Assembly (NCBI RefSeq): GCF_017161565.1
Contig: NZ_CP066796.1
Location: 1,736,001 to 1,800,000, forward strand
Direction of reading: 5' to 3'
Origin: Erwinia amylovora
Lineage (GTDB): Bacteria; Pseudomonadota; Gammaproteobacteria; Enterobacterales; Enterobacteriaceae
Length of the DNA: 64,000 nucleotides
A program made the position numbers and the translations under genes. Below, piece after piece: positions 1-9,040 of this stretch. Position 1 is the stretch's first letter. Each line of letters starts with the position of its first letter. The notes under the pieces are model-generated. The model was not told the DNA's origin. It did not search any database and saw only the letters and a program-made list of their open reading frames with translations.

Positions 1-1266
1 GCCGGTGAGGTGAAGGTCATCCACGATATCAGCGAAATGAACCGCATCGAAAAAGGTGACGTGCTGGTGACGGATATGACGGATCCGGACTGGGAACCGA
101 TCATGAAGAAGGCCGCGGCGATAGTCACCAATCGCGGCGGACGCACCTGCCATGCTGCCATCATCGCCCGTGAACTGGGCATTCCCGCGGTTGTTGGCTG
201 CGGCAATGCAACGGAAATATTGCGCGATGGCCATAAAGTCACCGTTTCCTGTGCGGAGGGGGATACGGGCTATGTCTATCAGGATCTTCTCGACTTCGAG
301 GTTAAAAGCTCGCAGGTAGATGAAATGCCGGCTCTGCCGCTGAAAATCATGATGAACGTTGGCAACCCGGACCGCGCGTTTGATTTTGCCTGTCTGCCAA
401 ATGAAGGTGTCGGGCTGGCCCGTCTGGAATTTATCATCAACCGCATGATCGGCGTTCACCCGAAAGCGCTGCTGGAGTTCGATCAGCAAACCCCGGAGCT
501 ACAACAGCAGATCCGTGACATGATGAAAGGCTTTGACGATCCGCTGGAGTTCTATATTGGTCGCCTGACCGAAGGGATCGCGACCCTTGGCGCTGCCTTT
601 GCGCCGAAGCGGGTGATTGTGCGCTTGTCAGACTTCAAAACAAACGAATATGCCAACCTTGTGGGCGGCGAACGCTACGAACCGGAGGAAGAAAACCCGA
701 TGCTGGGCTTCCGTGGCGCTGGCCGTTATGTCGCTGACAGCTTCCGTGACTGCTTTGCCCTGGAGTGTGCGGCGGTGAAACGCGTGCGCAATGAAATGGG
801 GTTGACCAACGTCGAAATCATGGTGCCGTTCGTGCGTACCGTGGCACAGGCACAGGCGGTGGTTGAAGAGCTGGAACGGCAGGGACTGAAGCGCGGTGAG
901 AACGGACTGAAGATTATTATGATGTGTGAGATCCCCTCAAATGCGCTGCTGGCGGATCAGTTCCTGCAATTCTTTGATGGCTTCTCGATTGGCTCCAACG
1001 ATATGACGCAGCTGGCGTTGGGGCTGGATCGTGACTCCGGCGTGGTTTCAGAACTGTTTGACGAGCGCAACGATGCGGTCAAAGCATTACTGTCAATGGC
1101 AATCCGCGCGGCTAAAAAGCAGGGCAAATATGTCGGTATCTGTGGTCAGGGGCCATCGGATCATCAGGATTTCGCCGCATGGCTGATGGCCGAGGGTATT
1201 GATAGCCTGTCGCTGAATCCGGATACGGTGGTGCAAACCTGGCTTAGCCTTGCTGAACTGAAATAA
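1..1266 (+). CDS. ppsA: Phosphoenolpyruvate synthase, C-terminal part (gene enters from the left edge)
   Basis: PEP synthase makes phosphoenolpyruvate from pyruvate and ATP, releasing AMP and phosphate, during gluconeogenesis in the cytosol. The reading frame is open from base 1, so only about the last 421 residues are present (the family is about 790 long). The swivelling phosphohistidine domain comes first: [14 protein letters not shown], whose His is encoded at base 151. The C-terminal PEP/pyruvate TIM barrel follows, with MLGFRG, the IGSNDMTQ stretch and the conserved CGQGPSD near the end. The N-terminal ATP-grasp domain lies outside the window. A strong terminator follows 50 bp downstream, so it is probably transcribed alone. 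Identification is secure. Confidence 0.97.
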   Translation, partial: AGEVKVIHDISEMNRIEKGDVLVTDMTDPDWEPIMKKAAAIVTNRGGRTCHAAIIARELGIPAVVGCGNATEILRDGHKVTVSCAEGDTGYVYQDLLDFEVKSSQVDEMPALPLKIMMNVGNPDRAFDFACLPNEGVGLARLEFIINRMIGVHPKALLEFDQQTPELQQQIRDMMKGFDDPLEFYIGRLTEGIATLGAAFAPKRVIVRLSDFKTNEYANLVGGERYEPEEENPMLGFRGAGRYVADSFRDCFALECAAVKRVRNEMGLTNVEIMVPFVRTVAQAQAVVEELERQGLKRGENGLKIIMMCEIPSNALLADQFLQFFDGFSIGSNDMTQLALGLDRDSGVVSELFDERNDAVKALLSMAIRAAKKQGKYVGICGQGPSDHQDFAAWLMAEGIDSLSLNPDTVVQTWLSLAELK

Positions 1267-1315
1267 GACAATGTATTAAGGGGCCGCCTGTCTGGCAGGC
1301 GGCTCTGAATGCCCG

Positions 1316-1345
1316 GGACGATCGGTTCACCGATCGTCCTTTTTT
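1316..1345 (+). terminator. Rho-independent terminator of ppsA
   Basis: A perfect 10-bp stem, GGACGATCGG / CCGATCGTCC, with loop TTCA is followed by six T. A second hairpin (GCCGCCTG / CAGGCGGC) sits just upstream at about 1283-1303 without a T run. The position right after the ppsA stop codon supports termination of that transcript. Confidence 0.92.
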
Positions 1346-1351
1346 AAGGGC

Positions 1352-1469
1352 AAAAAAAAGCCCATCACAGGGGATGGGCAAAGACTACACACAGCAATTC
1401 TTTAGTTAACTCAGGGGGGTAAGTCTGTTAATTCAAAATCAGTGGGAAGATTTCAAATCCTGTAACCAT
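1352..1469 (-). ncRNA. rprA: RprA small regulatory RNA
   Basis: RprA is an Hfq-dependent small RNA that in enterobacteria activates rpoS translation and represses several envelope and motility targets. Read on the minus strand, the sequence holds the conserved core CCCCTGAG, then GAATTGCTGTGTGTAGTC, directly followed by TTTGCCCATC and the terminator hairpin GCCCATC / GATGGGC with eight T, which matches the E. coli RNA from memory. It lies beside ydiK as in E. coli. The 3' end (T run at 1352) is certain. The 5' end near 1469 is inferred from the ATGGTTA resembling the E. coli start ACGGTTA, and could be off by several bases. An RcsB-like box lies upstream at 1497-1510. Confidence 0.9.
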
Positions 1470-1496
1470 AGTATGAAAAGGTGTTTTTGGAGTCAT

Positions 1497-1510
1497 TAGG
1501 AATCATCTCA
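1497..1510 (-). promoter_or_regulatory. Putative RcsB/RcsAB box of rprA
   Basis: On the minus strand TGAGATGATTCCTA matches the RcsAB-box consensus TAAGAATATTCCTA at 11 of 14 positions. It sits about 28 bp upstream of the inferred RprA start, near the -35 region, where RcsB activates rprA in E. coli. The placement supports control by the Rcs envelope-stress phosphorelay; the binding itself is inferred. Confidence 0.65.
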
Positions 1511-1727
1511 TTAATTATAAACAATAATGTTTTGGCGCGCAGGATCCGCTCGCTACCGGCACGATTGAGTAAAAAAGAGCCAATTTAACCCATCAGACAA
1601 ACAAAAATGGCGCAACAGGCGATAAACAGAGGTCAGCTGTTAACCAGGTCGCGCAATTTTGCTTAAGAAAATATTCTGCTTGCTAATGATTTCGGCCAGC
1701 GGGGCTGGCCGAAAAAAAGGGGGGGGG

Positions 1728-2852
1728 TTATACTTTCAGCTGGTGGGAATCAGCATCGAACTCTGCCAGCTCCTCGACCACATCCAGCGGGTTTTCATGT
1801 GGGGCAGGGGTTTCGTGCACCCACACGGAAACAAGCCGGTAGGATATTGCCAGCACCACCGGGCCGATAAACAACCCGATCATGCCAAAGGCGACCAGCC
1901 CGCCGATAACGCCGGAGAGGATCAAAATCATCGGCAGGTCTGCACCCATGCGGATCAGCATCGGACGCAGCACGTTGTCCAACGTGCCCACCACGCAGCT
2001 CCAGATAAGCAGAACCGTACCCCAGGTGGTATCACCGCTCCAGTAAAGCCAGATTATTGCCGGAACCAATACAATCAGCGGCCCCAGCTGCACCAGGCAT
2101 GACAGGATCATCAGCACGGTAAGGATGGTCGCAAACGGGATGCCGGAAATAGCCAGTCCGATGCCGCCAAGCACTCCCTGAACTAACGCGGTGACCACTA
2201 CCCCAAGGGCCACGGCACGGATGGCTTGTGCAGCCAGCAATACCGCGGCATCACCACGGCGGGATGCCAGACGGAACGCGAAATGTCGGATCCCCTGGCC
2301 CACCTGTTCGCCGCGCCAGTAGAGCAGCACGCTGAACAGCAGCATCAAACCCAGGTGCATCATAAAACGACCAAAATGCCCGGCCTGAGCAAAAAAGAAA
2401 CCGGTAGTGCGGCCAATATAGGGCTGAACCTGGGCAAGCAGCGCCGACCCACCGCCGGCGAACAGATTGTGGTAAGCCGAATAGAGTTTTCTGCCCACCA
2501 GCGGGGTGCTCCTCAGCCAGTGTAAATCGGGCATTTGCAGATGCCCGGAACCAAGCCACGCGATCATTGGCGCACTGTTTTCAATCAAACTGTTGACCAG
2601 AAGAGCGACAGGAATGATAAAAACTAAAATCAGCAGCAGCGTCATGGTAATGACCGCCAGTGCGCGTCGCCCCCACAGCAGGCGCTGAATTTTAATCATC
2701 AGTGGCCAGGTGGCAATCACGACCATGCTGGCCCAGGCAAACCCCAGGATAAAAGGCTGAACTATCCAGAAACACGCGACGATCGTAAGGCTGATAAACA
2801 GCAGTGAAAACACGATCTGTGCTAAGTCCCAACTTTTTTGCGCGTTCTTCAT
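1728..2852 (-). CDS. ydiK: YdiK, AI-2E transporter (UPF0118) family membrane protein
   Basis: This 374-residue inner-membrane protein belongs to the AI-2E/UPF0118 permease family. The E. coli protein is about 370 residues and its substrate is not established. Hydrophobic helices lie near residues 12-50, 65-85, 150-175 and across about 205-340, with the family stretch GDTTWGTVLLIWS and DNVLRPMLIRMGADLP in the C-terminal half. The tail is hydrophilic and acidic. It is divergent from ydiJ, as in E. coli, and rprA follows downstream. The stop codon abuts an unusual tract (nine G then seven A as read on the opposite strand) and a GC-rich hairpin, neither in the orientation of a normal terminator. 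Family assignment is secure, function is not. Confidence 0.93.
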   Translation of the reverse strand: MKNAQKSWDLAQIVFSLLFISLTIVACFWIVQPFILGFAWASMVVIATWPLMIKIQRLLWGRRALAVITMTLLLILVFIIPVALLVNSLIENSAPMIAWLGSGHLQMPDLHWLRSTPLVGRKLYSAYHNLFAGGGSALLAQVQPYIGRTTGFFFAQAGHFGRFMMHLGLMLLFSVLLYWRGEQVGQGIRHFAFRLASRRGDAAVLLAAQAIRAVALGVVVTALVQGVLGGIGLAISGIPFATILTVLMILSCLVQLGPLIVLVPAIIWLYWSGDTTWGTVLLIWSCVVGTLDNVLRPMLIRMGADLPMILILSGVIGGLVAFGMIGLFIGPVVLAISYRLVSVWVHETPAPHENPLDVVEELAEFDADSHQLKV

Positions 2853-3090
2853 CGATTAACAATGACCTCAAGTAAGATGCGATTTCTCTTGCAAAATCAG
2901 CGCTCGCGCATCGCTTACGCTGAAACTGGCGGGTAAATCATCATATGAAATACCTTCGCGCGTCAGAAACGACAGATTAGGCTTTTACTGCATTATTTGA
3001 AATAACGGCAGGGGATAAAAAAATGTGATAAAACGAACCACTGCGCATTTTAGCAACGCAATCGATTCTCACAACTTTGGTCTTGCGATA

Positions 3091-6000
3091 ATGATCCCAC
3101 AGATTTCACAGGCACCTGGCCTGGCGCCACAGGTGTTGAATTTTTTGGCTGCGTTAAAACAGCAAGGTTTCAGCGGCGACATGACGACCCGTTACGCCGA
3201 CCGCCTGACGATGTCCACCGACAACAGCATTTACCAGTTACTGCCCGATGCGGTTATTTTCCCACGTTCCACGAACGATGTAGCCATCATCGCTAGCCTG
3301 GCGGCAGATGGTCGCTTCGCTTCGCTGGCATTTACCCCACGTGGCGGCGGTACCGGTACTAACGGCCAGGCGCTTAATCAGGGCATTGTGGTGGATATGT
3401 CGCGCTATATGACCGGCATTCTGGACATCAATGTGGCTGAAGGATGGGTAAAAGTTGAGGCAGGCGTGGTCAAAGACCAGCTGAATGCCTGGCTGAAACC
3501 CTATGGTTATTTCTTTTCTCCCGAGCTGTCGACCAGCAATCGCGCTACGCTTGGCGGCATGATCAATACCGATGCCTCCGGACAGGGGTCGCTGGTATAC
3601 GGTAAAACTTCCGACCATGTGCTGGGGTTAAAGGCGGTGTTGCTCGGGGGGGACATCCTTGATACGTGCGCCATCCCGATCGGCCAGGCTGAAGAAAAAG
3701 CGCAAAAGGCCGGCAGAGAAGGTGAAATCTATCGCGTGGTGTTGGAGCGCTGCCGCCAACAGCGTCAGCTGATTATCAACAAATTCCCCAGTCTCAACCG
3801 TTTCCTGACCGGCTACGATCTGCGCCATGTGCTAAGTGATGACCTCGAAGTCGTCGACCTGACGCGCATCCTGTGCGGGGCCGAGGGGACGCTGGCCTTT
3901 ATCACCGAAGCTAAACTTGATATCACTCCGCTACCGGCAGTACGTCGACTGATTAACATTAAATACGATTCCTTTGACTCGGCACTGCGTAATGCCCCGT
4001 TGATGGTAGAGGCCAAAGCCCTGTCGGTAGAGACTGTCGACTCAAAGGTGCTGAATCTGGCGCGTGAAGATATCGTCTGGCATTCGGTGAGCGAACTGAT
4101 TACCGACGTTGCGGATAAAGAGATGTTGGGCCTGAACATGGTCGAATTTGCCGGTAACGACCGGGCACTGATCGACAGTCAGGTAGAATCACTGTGCCAG
4201 CGGCTTGACATGTTGATAGCGCGGCAGGAGGGCGGAGTGATTGGCTACCAGCTGTGCGACGATGTTTCCGGCATCGAGCGCATCTACGGTATGCGCAAAA
4301 AAGCCGTCGGGCTGCTGGGTAATGCAAAAGGTAGCGCTAAGCCAATCCCCTTTGTAGAAGATACCTGTGTGCCACCGCACCATCTTGCTGACTATATTGC
4401 TGATTTCCGCGCCCTGCTCGATGGTCACAATCTGAGTTACGGTATGTTTGGCCATGTTGATGCCGGGGTATTGCACGTCCGTCCGGCGTTAGATATGTGC
4501 GACCCGCAGCAGGAGCAGCTGATGAAGCAAATTTCCGATGAGGTGGTAGAACTGACTGCGCGCTACGGCGGGCTGCTGTGGGGGGAGCATGGCAAAGGTT
4601 TTCGCGCCGAGTACAGCCCCTCTTTCTTCGGTGAGGAGCTATATAACGAACTAAGGCGCATCAAAACCGCTTTCGATCCGCACAACCGCCTGAATCCCGG
4701 AAAAATTTGTACCCCGCTTGGCGTCGACGATCCCATGCTAACAGTTGATGCCACTAAACGCGGTAGTTACGATCGTCAGATACCGATCAACGTGCGTGGC
4801 GCATGGCGCGGTGCGATGGAGTGCAACGGTAACGGCTTGTGCTTTAATTTTGATGTGAAAAGCCCGATGTGCCCGTCGATGAAAATCACCCGCAACCGCA
4901 TGCATTCGCCTAAAGGGCGCGCTACGTTAACGCGTGAATGGCTGCGATTGCTGGCGGAGCAGGGGGTTGATCCACTGCTGCTGGAAAAGCAGCTACCCGT
5001 CAAAGGCGTCAGCCTGCGCGGAATGATTATGCGCACACGCCACAGCTGGCAGGCGAAGCGCGGAGAATATGATTTCTCCCATGAGGTAAAAGAGGCGATG
5101 TCAGGCTGCCTGGCATGTAAGGCCTGTTCCACGCAGTGCCCGATAAAAATTGACGTCCCCGGTTTTCGTTCACGTTTTTTACAGCTGTACCATACGCGCT
5201 ATCTGCGGCCCGCCGGTGATTATCTGGTGGCAACGGTAGAAAGCTACGCGCCGCTGATGGCCAGGGCACCACGGACCTTTAATTTTTTTCTGCGTCAGCC
5301 GTGGGTGAAATCGTTGAGCCAGCGCCATATTGGCATGGTCGATTTGCCACAGCTGTCGTCGCCGTCCCTGAAGCAGCAGTTGGCGGGACACCGTGCACTC
5401 ACTACCACGCTTGAAATGCTTGAGCAGATGAACAGCGCACAGCGCGCCAGCTGTGTGCTGGTGGTACAGGATCCATTCACCAGCTATTACGAGGCGCAGC
5501 TGGTAAACGATTTTGTGCAACTGATCGACAAGCTTGGCTACACCGCGGTGTTGCTGCCGTTCTCGCCAAACGGTAAAGCGCAACATATCAAAGGTTTTTT
5601 GCAGAAGTTTGCGCGTACAGCACAAAAAACCGCGGATTTCCTTAATCGTGTGGCGCAGCTGAAGATGCCGCTGGTGGGAGTCGATCCTGCACTGGTGCTG
5701 TGCTATCGCGACGAATATAACCAGGTGCTTGGCGATAAACGCGGCGATTTCCACGTTCAGCTGGTTCAGGAATGGCTGCAAAGTGCGCTGGCGGAGCAGC
5801 AGAGTCGGCCGCAGCGTGGAGAACCCTGGTATCTGTTTGGCCACTGTACGGAAGCGACCGCGCTGCCGGGGGCGGTCAAACAGTGGGAAACCATTTTTGC
5901 CCGCTTCGGTGCCAGGCTGGAAAATGTGAGCGTAGGATGCTGTGGCATGGCCGGTACCTACGGGCACGAAACGAAAAACCTGGAAAATTCGCTGGGGATC

Positions 6001-6144
6001 TATCAGCTTTCCTGGCAACAGGCTTTGCAAAAACTGCCGCTGCAGCGCTGTCTGGCGACGGGCTATTCCTGTCGCAGCCAGGTCAAGCGAGTGGAAGGGA
6101 GCCCATTACGCCACCCTCTTCAGGCATTACTGCAGCTCATCTGA
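3091..6144 (+). CDS. ydiJ: YdiJ, FAD-linked oxidase / 4Fe-4S protein (D-2-hydroxyacid dehydrogenase type)
   Basis: This 1017-residue flavin and iron-sulfur enzyme is of the D-lactate / D-2-hydroxyglutarate dehydrogenase type; I recall work assigning D-2-hydroxyglutarate as a substrate but cannot confirm it here. An FAD-binding type-4 domain occupies roughly residues 45-270 (PRGGGTGTNGQAL, STSNRATLGGMINTDASGQG). The FAD-oxidase C domain runs to about 560 (GHVDAGVLHVRP). Next come a cysteine-rich part (CNGNGLCFNF) and the ferredoxin-like CLACKACSTQCP, and last a CCG-type domain (GCCGMAGTYGHE). ATG 3091 gives the E. coli start MIPQISQAPG; a GTG 66 bp upstream is in frame but has no support. The ribosome-binding site is poor. 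A terminator follows at 6262. Confidence 0.94.
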   Translation: MIPQISQAPGLAPQVLNFLAALKQQGFSGDMTTRYADRLTMSTDNSIYQLLPDAVIFPRSTNDVAIIASLAADGRFASLAFTPRGGGTGTNGQALNQGIVVDMSRYMTGILDINVAEGWVKVEAGVVKDQLNAWLKPYGYFFSPELSTSNRATLGGMINTDASGQGSLVYGKTSDHVLGLKAVLLGGDILDTCAIPIGQAEEKAQKAGREGEIYRVVLERCRQQRQLIINKFPSLNRFLTGYDLRHVLSDDLEVVDLTRILCGAEGTLAFITEAKLDITPLPAVRRLINIKYDSFDSALRNAPLMVEAKALSVETVDSKVLNLAREDIVWHSVSELITDVADKEMLGLNMVEFAGNDRALIDSQVESLCQRLDMLIARQEGGVIGYQLCDDVSGIERIYGMRKKAVGLLGNAKGSAKPIPFVEDTCVPPHHLADYIADFRALLDGHNLSYGMFGHVDAGVLHVRPALDMCDPQQEQLMKQISDEVVELTARYGGLLWGEHGKGFRAEYSPSFFGEELYNELRRIKTAFDPHNRLNPGKICTPLGVDDPMLTVDATKRGSYDRQIPINVRGAWRGAMECNGNGLCFNFDVKSPMCPSMKITRNRMHSPKGRATLTREWLRLLAEQGVDPLLLEKQLPVKGVSLRGMIMRTRHSWQAKRGEYDFSHEVKEAMSGCLACKACSTQCPIKIDVPGFRSRFLQLYHTRYLRPAGDYLVATVESYAPLMARAPRTFNFFLRQPWVKSLSQRHIGMVDLPQLSSPSLKQQLAGHRALTTTLEMLEQMNSAQRASCVLVVQDPFTSYYEAQLVNDFVQLIDKLGYTAVLLPFSPNGKAQHIKGFLQKFARTAQKTADFLNRVAQLKMPLVGVDPALVLCYRDEYNQVLGDKRGDFHVQLVQEWLQSALAEQQSRPQRGEPWYLFGHCTEATALPGAVKQWETIFARFGARLENVSVGCCGMAGTYGHETKNLENSLGIYQLSWQQALQKLPLQRCLATGYSCRSQVKRVEGSPLRHPLQALLQLI

Positions 6145-6261
6145 AGGTTGTTTGCCAGAAAAGGGGAGATGGCATCAACTTCTGCCAGATAGCTGCCGCG
6201 CTCTGGTGCGCAAGCTTATTACTGCTTGTCAGCGTCAGCAACGGCGCAGAATTAACCCATA

Positions 6262-6284
6262 ACCCCGTTCATTTCGGGGTTTTT
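6262..6284 (+). terminator. Terminator downstream of ydiJ
   Basis: Stem ACCCCG / CGGGGT with loop TTCATTT is followed by TTTT, about 120 bp after the ydiJ stop. The converging gene at 6318 ends just beyond it. Confidence 0.75.
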
Positions 6285-6317
6285 CCCGGCAAGAGCACGG
6301 GGTATAATGTATCAGGA

Positions 6318-6722
6318 TCAGATAATCCGTGATGTGTGCTGAACAAATTCACTTAGCAGCACGGTAGCCTTGTTCCACTCGCCGTCCAGCATCAGTTTAT
6401 GACATAAACGGCTCAATGAGTGGCGTGCCAGCTGCCATGCCTGCATCCGAAACAGCCGCTCTCGAGATGTGTTGCTTAGCTCGACAACCAGCCGTTGATG
6501 AAGTTTACCCAATGCGTGCAGATAACTCCTGTCATCACCGTTTAGCTGGCAAAGTTCGGCCATATCCAGGCAGGTATGATTGAACTTGCGCAGCTGTTCA
6601 ATTGTGCAGCCCGGGCGGTCTAATTTTGCCTGGGCCCTGTAAAAGTCTGCGGTGATATCACGTATGGTAAAGGTGTATTCGTCAATCTTGTGTTGCAGCC
6701 ACGCGCTCATTGACACATTCAT
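6318..6722 (-). CDS. Unrecognised 134-residue protein under a Fur box
   Basis: I do not recognise this protein. It is 134 residues, rich in Leu, Arg and His, with no signal peptide or membrane segment, and looks largely helical. A TPR-like or small regulator fold is possible but only a guess. It contains three cysteines (Cys39, Cys51 and Cys58), all isolated, and no metal-binding pair. ATG 6722 has a weak GGAA upstream; the in-frame ATG at 6710 is an alternative start. A near-perfect Fur box directly overlaps its presumed promoter, so it is probably expressed in iron starvation. It takes the place where E. coli has menI (ydiI) and ydiH, and is divergent from the suf operon. The likely role is in iron or Fe-S metabolism, inferred from regulation and position only. 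Confidence 0.75.
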   Translation of the reverse strand: MNVSMSAWLQHKIDEYTFTIRDITADFYRAQAKLDRPGCTIEQLRKFNHTCLDMAELCQLNGDDRSYLHALGKLHQRLVVELSNTSRERLFRMQAWQLARHSLSRLCHKLMLDGEWNKATVLLSEFVQHTSRII

Positions 6723-6738
6723 CGCTGGTTCCGGTTAT

Positions 6739-6765
6739 GCTAATGATAATCATTATCATATTATA
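6739..6765 (-). promoter_or_regulatory. Fur box and -10 element of the small gene at 6318-6722
   Basis: Bases 6739-6757 read GCTAATGATAATCATTATC, 18 of 19 identical to the Fur consensus GATAATGATAATCATTATC. On the minus strand TATAAT lies at 6765-6760, immediately upstream of the box. Iron-loaded Fur would therefore block this promoter. The box begins 17 bp from the start codon at 6722. It could also reach the divergent suf promoter, though the suf start codon is 356 bp away. Confidence 0.88.
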
Positions 6766-7112
6766 AATGCGACATTATTCAATCTCAGATAGCGTAATAT
6801 TCATCGATAAATGTCGCCTGTTGTAAAAATCGTTGAGAATGATAACCAGAGCGGCAGAAAAGGGTAGAATAAATAGTAATCAGCCCTGAATAAGGCTAAC
6901 AAAATAGAAACATCTTGTTTTCAACCGCTTATCTTTTGAGAGGTGTGTCCTGTCAGGTAAAGAGCAATCTGTTTTATTCGGGCTATGCATCAAAAATGCG
7001 CCTGTGAAAACAATATTGGTCTTAACCCCTGCAAAACAAGAGGTTGAAGTGATACAGGTTATCACTAACATAGGGGTACTGGCCCAACGGGCTATAGATA
7101 GTGAGGTCTATA
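6766..7112 (+). promoter_or_regulatory. suf operon upstream region
   Basis: About 350 bp without a gene precede sufA. A second, partial Fur-like stretch GAGAATGATAACC lies near 6836. A loose inverted repeat, AACCCCT / AGAGGTT with an 8-bp spacer, lies near 7023-7044; it resembles an IscR type-2 site only weakly. In E. coli the suf promoter integrates OxyR, IscR, IHF and Fur. No convincing OxyR or IHF site could be assigned by eye. Confidence 0.4.
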
Positions 7113-7487
7113 ATGCAATCATCAAATCCTGCCACTTTTTCTCCAGACGATTTTATCTGGAAAGGACTGACGCTAACCGACAGCGCAGCCAAACAAATCA
7201 TTAACCTGGCCGCCGGGGACCCTGATATCAAGGGCCTCAAGCTGGGTGTGAAAACCTCCGGCTGTGCCGGCTTCGGCTACACCATGGACATGGTAAAAGA
7301 GTCAGCGGCAGATGATTTGGTGTTCAGTCACAATGGCGCGGCCTTATTCGTGCCCCTGCAGGCGATGCCCTATATTGACGGCACGGAAGTTGATTACGTG
7401 CGCGAAGGCCTGAACCAGATTTTCAAATTTAATAACCCCAAAGCTCAACACGCCTGCGGCTGTGGTGAAAGCTTTGGCGTTGAGTAA
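7113..7487 (+). CDS. sufA: SufA, A-type Fe-S cluster carrier
   Basis: SufA receives clusters from the SufBCD scaffold and passes them to apo-proteins in the cytosol. The protein is 124 residues, matching the family. The three cluster-ligand cysteines are present: Cys51 in TSGCAGFGY, and Cys115 and Cys117 in the C-terminal [13 protein letters not shown] 7113 is preferred over the in-frame GTG at 7101 because GAGG lies seven bases ahead of it. sufB starts 5 bp after the stop. It is the first gene of a complete six-gene suf operon. Confidence 0.96.
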   Translation: MQSSNPATFSPDDFIWKGLTLTDSAAKQIINLAAGDPDIKGLKLGVKTSGCAGFGYTMDMVKESAADDLVFSHNGAALFVPLQAMPYIDGTEVDYVREGLNQIFKFNNPKAQHACGCGESFGVE

Positions 7488-7492
7488 ACCCT

Positions 7493-8986
7493 ATGTCTCG
7501 TAATACTGACGCATCTGACGATGTACAGGTTTGGGAAGGCAGCCATCAGAAATACAAAGAAGGCTTCTTTACCCAACTGCAAACCGAAGAGTTCGAACAC
7601 GGCATCAACGAAGATGTGGTGCGCGCTATCTCGGCCAAACGTAATGAACCTGAGTGGATGCTGGAATTCCGCTTGAAGGCGTTTGCTGCATGGCTGGAAA
7701 TGGAAGAACCCCACTGGTTAAAAGCGAATTATAAACAGCTGGATTATCAGGATTACAGTTACTACTCTGCGCCATCCTGTGGCAGTTGCGACGACAGCTG
7801 CGCTTCGGAACCCGGTGCCACACAGGCCTCGGGCGGCAGCGCGCCTGACTATCTGACCCGGGAAGTTGAAGAGGCCTTCAAACAGCTGGGTGTACCGGTG
7901 CGGGAAGGGCAGGAAGTGGCGGTTGACGCCATTTTTGACTCGGTATCCGTGTCGACAACCTACCGCGACAAGCTGGCAAAAGAGGGGATCATCTTCTGCT
8001 CCTTCGGCGAGGCAATCCACGAATACCCGGAGCTGGTCAAACAGTATCTGGGTACAGTGGTACCGGCTAATGACAACTTTTTCGCTGCGCTCAACTCTGC
8101 TGTGGCCTCCGATGGGACTTTCGTCTATATCCCTAAAGGCGTGCGTTGCCCGATGGAACTGTCGACCTATTTCCGTATCAATGCGGCAAAGACCGGCCAG
8201 TTCGAGCGTACCATCCTGATTGCCGATGAAGGCAGTTACGTCAGCTACATTGAGGGCTGCTCTGCCCCTGTTCGTGACACCTATCAGCTGCACGCAGCGG
8301 TGGTCGAAGTGATCATCCATAAGAACGCTGAAGTGAAATATTCCACGGTGCAAAACTGGTTCTCCGGTGGCGACTCAGAAGGCGGCATCCTTAATTTCGT
8401 GACTAAGCGTGCGCTTTGCGAAGGTGAAAACAGCAAAATGTCCTGGACGCAGTCAGAAACCGGTTCAGCCATCACCTGGAAGTACCCAAGCGTTATTCTG
8501 CGCGGTGATAACTCTATCGGCGAATTTTTCTCAGTGGCGCTCACCAGCGGTCGTCAACAGGCCGACACGGGCACCAAGATGATCCATATTGGCAAAAATA
8601 CCAAATCAACCATTATCTCGAAGGGTATTTCGGCGGGCAAAAGCCAGAATACCTATCGTGGGTTGGTGAAGATCATGCCCACTGCCACCAATGCACGCAA
8701 TTTCACTCAGTGTGACTCGATGCTGATTGGTGCCGAATGCGGCGCGCATACCTTCCCGTATGTCGAGGTGCGCAATCACACCGCCCAGCTGGAGCACGAG
8801 GCGACCACATCGCGTATTGGTGAAGATCAGCTTTTCTACTGCCTGCAGCGCGGGATCAGTGAAGATGATGCTATTTCGATGATTGTCAACGGCTTCTGCA
8901 AGGATGTTTTCTCGGAACTGCCGCTGGAATTCGCGGTGGAAGCACAGAAGCTGCTGGCCATCAGTCTGGAACATAGCGTGGGCTAA
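7493..8986 (+). CDS. sufB: SufB, Fe-S cluster scaffold subunit
   Basis: SufB, with SufC and SufD, forms the SufBC2D scaffold on which nascent Fe-S clusters are built from sulfur delivered by SufE. Length (497 residues) fits the E. coli protein (495). The beta-helix core contains [20 protein letters not shown], the [13 protein letters not shown] stretch and the conserved C-terminal [19 protein letters not shown]. The CGSCDDSC cluster near residues 97-104 is an extra cysteine-rich insertion of uncertain role. Translation is probably coupled to sufA, whose stop is 5 bp upstream. Confidence 0.96.
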   Translation: MSRNTDASDDVQVWEGSHQKYKEGFFTQLQTEEFEHGINEDVVRAISAKRNEPEWMLEFRLKAFAAWLEMEEPHWLKANYKQLDYQDYSYYSAPSCGSCDDSCASEPGATQASGGSAPDYLTREVEEAFKQLGVPVREGQEVAVDAIFDSVSVSTTYRDKLAKEGIIFCSFGEAIHEYPELVKQYLGTVVPANDNFFAALNSAVASDGTFVYIPKGVRCPMELSTYFRINAAKTGQFERTILIADEGSYVSYIEGCSAPVRDTYQLHAAVVEVIIHKNAEVKYSTVQNWFSGGDSEGGILNFVTKRALCEGENSKMSWTQSETGSAITWKYPSVILRGDNSIGEFFSVALTSGRQQADTGTKMIHIGKNTKSTIISKGISAGKSQNTYRGLVKIMPTATNARNFTQCDSMLIGAECGAHTFPYVEVRNHTAQLEHEATTSRIGEDQLFYCLQRGISEDDAISMIVNGFCKDVFSELPLEFAVEAQKLLAISLEHSVG

Positions 8987-9040
8987 GCCCCGCGCACAAG
9001 AACTGTTTACAGTGCCGCAAGGCGCTGCGAAGGAAACCCT

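Noticed and set aside
1691..1717. GGCCAG / CTGGCC hairpin as a terminator for ydiK
   Set aside because: On the ydiK strand the T run precedes the hairpin instead of following it, so it does not have terminator form.
5179..6030. 283-codon minus-strand frame
   Set aside because: It lies wholly within ydiJ, opposite a well-conserved coding region, with no ribosome site or recognisable product; a shadow of GC-biased codons.
7023..7044. IscR type-2 site before sufA
   Set aside because: Arms and spacing differ from the consensus at several positions; kept only as a note in the suf upstream entry.
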